Source of the DNA: CAINDZ01 sp964399195
GTDB taxonomy: Bacteria; Krumholzibacteriota; Krumholzibacteriia; LZORAL124-64-63
Assembly: GCA_964399195.1 (NCBI GenBank)
Contig: CAYNPY010000004.1
Coordinates: 1 to 64,000 of the forward strand
Direction: 5' to 3'
Length of the DNA stretch: 64,000 bases
Shown: piece by piece, positions 58,563 to 64,000 of the stretch
How the letters are laid out: the number at the start of each line of letters is the position of its first letter
How positions within the stretch are numbered: position 1 is the stretch's first letter
The notes under the pieces: model-generated
Told to the model about the DNA's origin: nothing
Seen by the model: only the letters and a program-made list of their open reading frames with translations
Database searches by the model: none
Program-made: the position numbers and the translations under genes

Positions 58563-59405
58563 TCAAGTGAGGTCCTGCCGGCGGAAGCGCCGCAGCGCCA
58601 GCCACCAGCCGGCCGTCCCCAGCAGCGCCGGCCACAGCGCGCCCACGGCCAGCAGCGCCGGCGCCCCCACGCGGTGCGCCAGGTAGAACCCCACCGGCCC
58701 CAGCACCGTCAGCGTCGGCTCGGCCGCCGAGAGCAGGGCCAGGCGGCCCGATTCGACCGGGTTGAGCGCGGCGAGCAGGAACACGCTCTGCGGGTTCAGG
58801 CGCCACTGCAGCATCACGCCGATCAGCAGGAAATCGAGCAGCGCCACGGACGTGACCCAGATCCCCAGCAGGATCATCACGGCCTTCGCCTGGTTGCGCA
58901 CGAAGGTGGAGACCGCCAGGCCGCAGCCGGTGAAGGCCCAGATCAGCGCCGAGCACACCAGCAGCCCGCGCCCCAAAAAGCCCCAGGCCGGGGCGCTGCC
59001 CAGCACCAGCCAGCCGACCAGCGTCACCAGGATCATCAGCAGCACGAACGGCGCCAGCAGCACGCCGTAGCGCACCAGGGTGACGCCGACGAAGTACTCC
59101 TCGCGCGTGACGGGGTGGCTGAACATCAGCTCCAGGGTGCCGTCGTCCTGGGCGCGGTTGACCACCTGGGCGGTGGCCGACAGCGCCAGCAGCGGCAGCA
59201 GCAGCACCAGCGCGTGGCTCATCGACAGCAGCACGCGGCCCAGGCCGGTGAACCCCAGCACGGTCGACTCGCGCAGGCCCACCAGCAGGAACATCACCGC
59301 CAGTGCGCCGTACAGCAGCAGGCAGAAGAAGAGCCAGCGCGAGCGCAGCACGTCGCCCAGGTCCAGGCGCGCCAGCGCCAGGGTGCGGGTGCGGTCAATG
59401 CGCAT
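58563..59405 (-). CDS. nosY: NosY, ABC transporter permease for N2O reductase maturation
   Basis: 280-residue ABC-2 type permease. ATG 59405 lies inside the end of nosL (11-base overlap). About six helices are visible (LFFCLLLYGALAVMFLLVGL to WPALLGTAGWWLAL). The region DDGTLELMFSHPVTREEYFVG is the usual cytoplasmic coupling segment of this family. With NosF and NosD it forms the NosDFY complex that supplies sulfur and/or copper-site assembly functions for NosZ in the periplasm. Confidence 0.92.
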   Translation of the reverse strand: MRIDRTRTLALARLDLGDVLRSRWLFFCLLLYGALAVMFLLVGLRESTVLGFTGLGRVLLSMSHALVLLLPLLALSATAQVVNRAQDDGTLELMFSHPVTREEYFVGVTLVRYGVLLAPFVLLMILVTLVGWLVLGSAPAWGFLGRGLLVCSALIWAFTGCGLAVSTFVRNQAKAVMILLGIWVTSVALLDFLLIGVMLQWRLNPQSVFLLAALNPVESGRLALLSAAEPTLTVLGPVGFYLAHRVGAPALLAVGALWPALLGTAGWWLALRRFRRQDLT

Positions 59406-59877
59406 GCGCCCCTCCCTGGTCGGCCGCGCGCACGGCGGCCTGGTGCTCGGCGCGCACGACGGCCGCCGGCTCGGCGCCGGGCGTCCCGGCGGGCAGCGCG
59501 CCCAGGTCGTAGCCCATCGGCGAGGGGCCGGCCGTGATGAACGCCGCCTCCGCCTCGGCCAGCCAGCGGTCCTCCCTCAGGTGCCGGTAGTAGACCGCGT
59601 GCACGGGCGTCTTCTCGCGCGCGGTGAAGCGGAACAGGCAGCCGCAGTCGTCGAAGTCCAGCACGCGGCCGTCCGTGAGCTGCGCCTGCGCGGCCCAGGC
59701 GCGCTCGCTGACCGACATGCGGCACTCGGCGCATTGCGTGTGGTCCCAGATCACCTCCTGCGGCCCGCTCGGCAGGGATTCGGCGCGGCGCAGGGCGGCC
59801 GCAACGGCCAGGACGGCCACGGCGACGCCCGCCATGATGAAGACCGGCAGCAGCCGGCGACGTTTCACGTCGGTCAT
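59395..59877 (-). CDS. nosL: NosL, copper chaperone for N2O reductase
   Basis: 160 residues. The N-terminal membrane anchor is LLPVFIMAGVAVAVLAVAAAL; no lipobox Cys is seen, whereas many NosL are lipoproteins. The Cu(I)-binding motif is HTQCAECRMSVSE (C49, C52, M54). The rest shows the NosL pattern LTDGRVLDFDDCGCLFRF and AVYYRHLREDRWLAEAEAAFI, then GPSPMGYDL. It delivers copper to NosZ. ATGA overlap with nosF and an 11-base overlap with nosY show a tight operon. Confidence 0.93.
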   Translation of the reverse strand: MTDVKRRRLLPVFIMAGVAVAVLAVAAALRRAESLPSGPQEVIWDHTQCAECRMSVSERAWAAQAQLTDGRVLDFDDCGCLFRFTAREKTPVHAVYYRHLREDRWLAEAEAAFITAGPSPMGYDLGALPAGTPGAEPAAVVRAEHQAAVRAADQGGAHAH

Positions 59878-60824
59878 GCGATGCCCTCCCGGCGCGCCGG
59901 CGGCTCCGTCGCCGCCGCATCCTCGCCCAGAGCGCCCTGCGCTCCCTGTTCGTCCCCGCCCGGGTCCTCGACCAGATCCAGGTCGCGCACGACCAGGTTC
60001 TCCAGGTCCGCGCCCAGCGCCGCGGTCACCCGCCGCACGATGTCCAGCTTCTCGTCGTGCGCCACCGTGCGCGCCCAGCCCAGACCCGCGCCGGGCAGGA
60101 ACCCGCCCGCCCGCAGCCACGGCTCGTGCGCGCGGTCGCGCAGGTACACCTCGATGACGCCGTGGCTGCGCGCGCCCAGGTAGGCGGCCACCGGCCCGTC
60201 GAAGGCCAGCCGCCCTTCCTCCAGGCCCACCACGTGGTCCACCAGGTGGCGCACCTCCTCCAGACGGTGCGAGCACAGCAGGAGCGTCGCCGAACCTGCG
60301 CGCTCGCCCACCAGCTCGTAGAAGACCTGCCGCGCGGCGGCGTCCAGGCTGGCGGTCGGCTCGTCCAGGATCAGCAGCGAGGATTCCGGCGCCAGCGCGA
60401 GGGCGATCAGCAGCTTCTGCTTCATGCCGCCGGACAGCGCGCGGAAGGGCTTGCCGGCCACAGCCCCGACGTCCAGCCCCAGCCGCGCCGCCAGCTCAGC
60501 CACGCGCCCGGGCGGCAGCCCGCGGATGGCGCCGATCGCGGCGATGACCTCGCCCACGCCGGCGCCCAGCTGCGGCGCCACCTGCGGCACGTAGGCCAGG
60601 CGGCCCTCCCGCTCCCGGCGCCAGGCCGCCGGCTCGCGCCCGCCCAGGCGCACCTCGCCCTCGGACGCCACGATGCCCATCAGCACCCGCGTCAGCGTGG
60701 ACTTGCCCGAGCCGTTGGGCCCGATCAGCGCCACGCGACGCCCCGAAGGAATGTCCAGCGACAGATCGTCGAGGGCCGTCACGCGCCCGAAGCGCTTGCT
60801 CACGCCGCGCAGTTCAATGCGCAC
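59874..60824 (-). CDS. nosF: NosF, ABC transporter ATPase
   Basis: 316 residues. The GTG start at 60824 lies within the end of nosD. Walker A is GPNGSGKSTLTR, the signature LSGGMKQKLLIALAL and Walker B LLILDEPTASLD, followed by the H-loop CSHRLEEV. The C-terminal 90 residues extend past the core ATPase, as in other NosF proteins. This is the energising subunit of NosDFY. All ATPase motifs are intact. Confidence 0.94.
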   Translation of the reverse strand: MRIELRGVSKRFGRVTALDDLSLDIPSGRRVALIGPNGSGKSTLTRVLMGIVASEGEVRLGGREPAAWRREREGRLAYVPQVAPQLGAGVGEVIAAIGAIRGLPPGRVAELAARLGLDVGAVAGKPFRALSGGMKQKLLIALALAPESSLLILDEPTASLDAAARQVFYELVGERAGSATLLLCSHRLEEVRHLVDHVVGLEEGRLAFDGPVAAYLGARSHGVIEVYLRDRAHEPWLRAGGFLPGAGLGWARTVAHDEKLDIVRRVTAALGADLENLVVRDLDLVEDPGGDEQGAQGALGEDAAATEPPARREGIA

Positions 60825-62298
60825 GGGGCACCTCCGGGGGCGCCGGCCGCCGCAACCGCGGCGTGGCGTCGCTGAACAGCACCTTGGGCGCCAGCATGGG
60901 CAGCACGCGGCTGACCACGTCCAGCAGCCCCAGCGCCGGCGTGCCGCGGAAGAAGCGGATGTTCTCGCGCGTGCTGGTCAGCTGGCTCGACAGCGAGCTG
61001 GGCTCGTGCGCCACGTCGCCGGTGCCGTCGCCGTCCAGGTCGAACCCGGCGTAGTCGTCGAAGTAGTTGCCGCCCCAGCGCACCTGCGTGGCGTCGCCGT
61101 GCCCGCCCACGCGCACGGTGGTCGCGCAGCCGTGGAAGGAGTTCTCCAGGAAGGTGTTGCGCTTGACGCCGGCGTGGAACGCCACGCCGACGTCGCAGAA
61201 CTCGAACGCGTTGCCGGTCACGCGGTTCTCGTGCGTGATCTGGATGGGCGAGGTGTCCACGAAGACGCCGGTCGGGTTGCGCACGAAGCGGTTGCCGGAC
61301 ACCACGACGTCGCCCGCCTCCTTGAGGCCCAGGCCCATGCCGTCGTTCGGGTCGGCCGCGGCCATCAGGTTGCCGGTCACCTCCACGTGGTCGCAGTACA
61401 TCACGAAGACGCCGACCAGGTTGTGCAGGTAGACGTTGCCGCGCACCTCGTTGCGGCTGCTGTACATGAAGTGGGTGCCGTAGCGGCCGCGCACGACGTG
61501 ATTGCCCGCGATCACGTTGCCCGGCGAGTACCAGACGACGATGTCGCGGCTGTCGCGGACGACGTTCCCCTCGATGCGCGCGTCGCGCACCTCCCACAGG
61601 CGGATGGCGTCCCCGCGCAGGCCGAAGTCGCGCGCGCCGGAGCCGACGATCTCGTTGCCGACGATGCGCGTCCGGTGCACGCCGCTGGCCGCGATGCCGA
61701 ACAGCGCCTCCGTGACGCCCAGGCCCTCGACCACCGCGTCGTCGCCGCGCACGTGCACGGCGGCGTCGGTGTCCTCGAAGCGGCGGCCGCTGCCCGCGAC
61801 CGAGAAGCCCAGCAGCTTCACGCCGTCGGCCTTCACGTCGACGGTCGTGCCCGTGCCGCGCGAGCGCACCACCGCCTCCGGCGGGCCCCACAGCGTCAGG
61901 GGTCGCTCGATCACGAGCGGGCCCTCGTGCCGCCCCGGGGCCAGCACCAGCACCGCCCCCTCCGGCGCCGCCGCCCCCCCGGCGGCCCGCCCCNNNNNNN
62001 NNNCCCCCGGGTGGGGGGGGCGCTCCACCCCCCGGGGCCCCCGGGGCCCCCCCGGGCCCCCCCCCCCCCCCCCCCCCCCCGCCGCCGCCCCCCCCGCCGC
62101 CCCCGGCCCCGGCCCGGCCGGCACCACGGTCCCGCCGGGCGGCCGCTGCGGCCGCGCGCGCTCCGGCGGCGGCGGCAGTTCCCCGGCCGCGGCGGACGAC
62201 GCAAGGCAGAGCGCCAGCCAGGCGCCTCCAACTGTCGCTCGCCCGCCGCGTGCGCGCCGCCGCCGCGGCCAGGGGTTCGGATGGTTGCGGACGCTCAT
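60814..62298 (-). CDS. nosD: NosD, periplasmic beta-helix maturation protein (N-terminal part disturbed by sequence artefact)
   Basis: Start ATG 62298 with signal peptide GGAWLALCLASSAAAG. From about residue 105 it is a right-handed beta-helix with carbohydrate-binding-like (CASH/NosD) repeats, for example NVVRDSRDIVVWYSPGNVIA, GRYGTHFMYSSRNEVRGN and YLHNLVGVFVMYCDHVEVTG. It ends with the NosD tail GLLDVVSRVLPMLAPKVLF. Between about residues 60 and 105 a 10-N gap and long C/G runs translate to Pro/Gly repeats without family likeness, so this part is unreliable. NosD is the periplasmic subunit of NosDFY, needed to build the Cu sites of NosZ. Confidence 0.88.
   Translation of the reverse strand: MSVRNHPNPWPRRRRARGGRATVGGAWLALCLASSAAAGELPPPPERARPQRPPGGTVVPAGPGPGAAGGAAAGGGGGGGGPGGPRGPRGVERPPHPGXXXXGRAAGGAAAPEGAVLVLAPGRHEGPLVIERPLTLWGPPEAVVRSRGTGTTVDVKADGVKLLGFSVAGSGRRFEDTDAAVHVRGDDAVVEGLGVTEALFGIAASGVHRTRIVGNEIVGSGARDFGLRGDAIRLWEVRDARIEGNVVRDSRDIVVWYSPGNVIAGNHVVRGRYGTHFMYSSRNEVRGNVYLHNLVGVFVMYCDHVEVTGNLMAAADPNDGMGLGLKEAGDVVVSGNRFVRNPTGVFVDTSPIQITHENRVTGNAFEFCDVGVAFHAGVKRNTFLENSFHGCATTVRVGGHGDATQVRWGGNYFDDYAGFDLDGDGTGDVAHEPSSLSSQLTSTRENIRFFRGTPALGLLDVVSRVLPMLAPKVLFSDATPRLRRPAPPEVPRAH
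61994..62003. other. 10-N gap within an error-prone C/G homopolymer tract
   Basis: Ten N followed by runs of C and G up to more than 20 bases long (to about 62100). The tract is unlike any other coding DNA in the window and looks like a sequencing or assembly artefact inside nosD. Confidence 0.85.
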
Positions 62299-62366
62299 GC
62301 CGGGAACCTCCGCCGGCCCACGGACGCCGGGCGTCCGCCCGCGGGCCGGCTTCCGTGCTTCGGTCG

Positions 62367-64000
62367 TCAGCTCGGCTTGACCAGCAGGTAGCCGGCCATC
62401 TCCAGGTGCAGCGCCGAGCAGAACTCGGTGCAGTAGTACGGGAACACGCCGGCGCGGTCGGCCGTGAACGACACGTTGCAGACCTTGCCCGGCTCGATGC
62501 TGAGGTTGACGTTGTACATGTCGATGCAGAGCCCGTGCGTGGCGTCCAGCGCCTGCTCCAGGCTGGTGGCGTGGATGTGCACGCGGTCGCCCTGCTTGAC
62601 CTCGATGATGTCCGGGTTCAGGTGGCTGCGCACCAGCGTCATGTAGACGTGCACGCCGTCGGCCTTGCGCTCGACGCGCGCCTCCTGCTCGGTCAGCGTC
62701 GCGTGCGCATCCGGGCTCATCGTCACCGGGTTCATGCCCACCGGCGTGTACATGTCGATCGGATTGAGCTTGTCGACGCTGATCATCTGCGCATAGTGCG
62801 GCTCGCCCAGGGGCAGCGGCATGTCGAAGATGACCTGCATCTTGTCGCCCGAGATGTCGATCAGCTGGAAGTTCTGCGGCAGCAGCGGCCCCACCGGGTT
62901 GAAGCGGTCGATGGCCCACTTGTTCATGGCGACCAGGTACTTGCCCTTCGGGTGCAGGGCGTCGCCCTCGGCCGCGGACAGGTGGCCGATGTTGTAGTGC
63001 ACCGACGTCTTGTCGACCAGCGTCAGGTCCGCCAGCGACCACTTCGCCACCTTCGACTCCAGGAAGATCGACGTGTAGCAGAAGCCCTTGTCGTCGAACT
63101 GCGTATGGAGCGGCCCCAGCCCGATCTCAACCTGCCCGCGGATCGCCTCGCGGAACGGCAGGATCGGCACGCCGTAGGGATCCTTGCCCTCGTACGTGCC
63201 GGCCTCCATGAGCGCCTTGATCTTGCCGAAGTCGTAGACCGTCGCGTGCGTGTCCAGCTTGCCGGAAACGACGATGTCGTTGCCGTTCGGCGCCACGTCC
63301 ACGCCGTGCGGGCTCTTCGGCTCGGGGATGAAGGCCAGCAGGCCCTCGGCGACGGCCGTCTCGAGCGTGATGACGCGCATGCCGGCGATCGTCGTGGTCT
63401 TGCCCGCCTGCACCACCGCCTCGGCCTTGCGCCAGTTGAAGACGTGCAGGAAGTCCATGTCGTTCTGCGAGGCGCCGGACTCCAGGGGCGGCTTGCCTTC
63501 CTGCAGGCCGCCGGTGGCCCGCTCGGTGTTGACGGAGTTGCAGAAGGCCCAGCCCTCGCTGGGGCCCTTGCCGGCGTCGGCCAGATCCTGCATGTACGGC
63601 GGCAGCTCGACGGCCCACGATTCTTCCTTGACGATGCGGCCCTTGGCGCGGTCGAACTTCCAGTAGATCTGCGCGCCGCGGTACTTGTCGTTGTACTCGG
63701 ACAGCGGCGCGTAGCCGCCGCCCAGCGGCGCGGCCTGCTGCGCCGTCTCGATGACGTACTCGGTGTTCGGCGTGACGAAGGTGCCGCCGTGGTCGTTCAT
63801 GATCAGGCCGCTCTGCACGATCTGCTTGGTGGCGAAGTCGCGCAGGTCGATCACGGCGATGCGCGCGTTGGCCTTGTCGTTGGCGAAGATGAACTGGCCG
63901 TCGTAGTCGGCGTTGGTCTCGCTGAACGCCGGGTGGTGCATGTCGCCCCAGGTCAGCGGGTTGCCGCGCGGCGAGCCCGCCTCGAGGATCTCGCGCGTCT
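62367..64000 (-). CDS. nosZ: Nitrous-oxide reductase (5' end beyond window)
   Basis: The last 543 or so residues of NosZ, the periplasmic copper enzyme that reduces N2O to N2. Visible from the window edge: GNPLTWGDMHHPAFSETN and the beta-propeller with conserved His (MNDHGGTFVTPNTEYV, KSPHGVDVAPNG, GLGPLHTQFD, VHYNIGHLSAAEGD) for the CuZ site. The C-terminal cupredoxin domain has the CuA ligands in LDATHGLCIDMYN and YYCTEFCSALHLEMAGY (two Cys, His, Met). All CuA residues are present. nosR and nosX are absent nearby, and nosD-F-L-Y follow, as in clade II clusters. The signal peptide type lies outside the window. Confidence 0.95.
   Translation of the reverse strand, partial: TREILEAGSPRGNPLTWGDMHHPAFSETNADYDGQFIFANDKANARIAVIDLRDFATKQIVQSGLIMNDHGGTFVTPNTEYVIETAQQAAPLGGGYAPLSEYNDKYRGAQIYWKFDRAKGRIVKEESWAVELPPYMQDLADAGKGPSEGWAFCNSVNTERATGGLQEGKPPLESGASQNDMDFLHVFNWRKAEAVVQAGKTTTIAGMRVITLETAVAEGLLAFIPEPKSPHGVDVAPNGNDIVVSGKLDTHATVYDFGKIKALMEAGTYEGKDPYGVPILPFREAIRGQVEIGLGPLHTQFDDKGFCYTSIFLESKVAKWSLADLTLVDKTSVHYNIGHLSAAEGDALHPKGKYLVAMNKWAIDRFNPVGPLLPQNFQLIDISGDKMQVIFDMPLPLGEPHYAQMISVDKLNPIDMYTPVGMNPVTMSPDAHATLTEQEARVERKADGVHVYMTLVRSHLNPDIIEVKQGDRVHIHATSLEQALDATHGLCIDMYNVNLSIEPGKVCNVSFTADRAGVFPYYCTEFCSALHLEMAGYLLVKPS

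Overview
The window is a high-GC (about 70 % by eye) bacterial contig, probably from a metagenome-assembled genome: it carries two 100-N gaps, one 10-N gap and a low-complexity C/G tract. No rRNA, tRNA, CRISPR array, insertion sequence or phage gene was seen. The gene content suggests a Gram-negative-type member of the FCB-superphylum fringe (Eisenbacteria/Krumholzibacteria-like lineages). The evidence is eight large secreted proteins ending in a FlgD-Ig/T9SS-like 'NPFNP ... GVY' tail, seven-bladed propeller repeats, FG-GAP repeats, an ECF sigma factor paired with a Ser/Thr kinase-TPR protein, and a nos cluster without nosR. This placement is inference, because no phylogenetic marker is present.

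Region 1 (1-18.3 kb) is mostly envelope and housekeeping. It holds an MFS transporter, MtgA, a class A penicillin-binding protein overlapping a second MFS transporter, and a DinB-like protein. These are followed by two tandem paralogous glycine-zipper envelope proteins. A three-gene operon comes next: a membrane-fused spermidine-synthase-like protein, an MBOAT O-acyltransferase, and an SGNH-like protein apparently starting at CTG. The region ends with gamma-glutamyltransferase, a small calcium-repeat secreted protein, a DUF1428 protein and a Rieske-flavodoxin fusion.

Region 2 (18.4-32.4 kb) starts with a secreted subtilase with FG-GAP repeats, then a SulP anion permease and an acetate-type symporter (ActP plus DUF485). 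Divergent from the symporter genes is a Cache-PAS-nucleotidyltransferase sensor. A metallophosphoesterase, a DUF1579 protein and a LemA-TPM-TPM-S41 operon follow.

Region 3 (32.6-57.2 kb) is an island of secreted proteins. Three paralogues each carry exactly seven ~61-residue SBBP repeats, and another protein has about fourteen short propeller repeats. There is also a duplicated GEVES-type protein and a 1,496-residue metalloprotease. The metalloprotease operon is divergent from an ECF sigma/kinase pair. Four small secreted proteins (three here and one at 16.4 kb) share a different C-terminal tag, roughly [WY]-G-x-[LFV]-K-A-x-[YF]-R/G. This tag is the best candidate for something undescribed in the window. 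Several promoters with TATAAT-like -10 boxes and structured leaders are visible.

Region 4 (57.4-64 kb) is a nitrous-oxide respiration operon on the minus strand. The order is nosZ (cut by the window end), nosD, nosF, nosL, nosY, a conserved membrane protein and an Rrf2-family regulator with three cysteines. NosZ reduces N2O to N2, NosDFY and NosL mature its copper sites, and the Rrf2 protein may sense NO or redox state.
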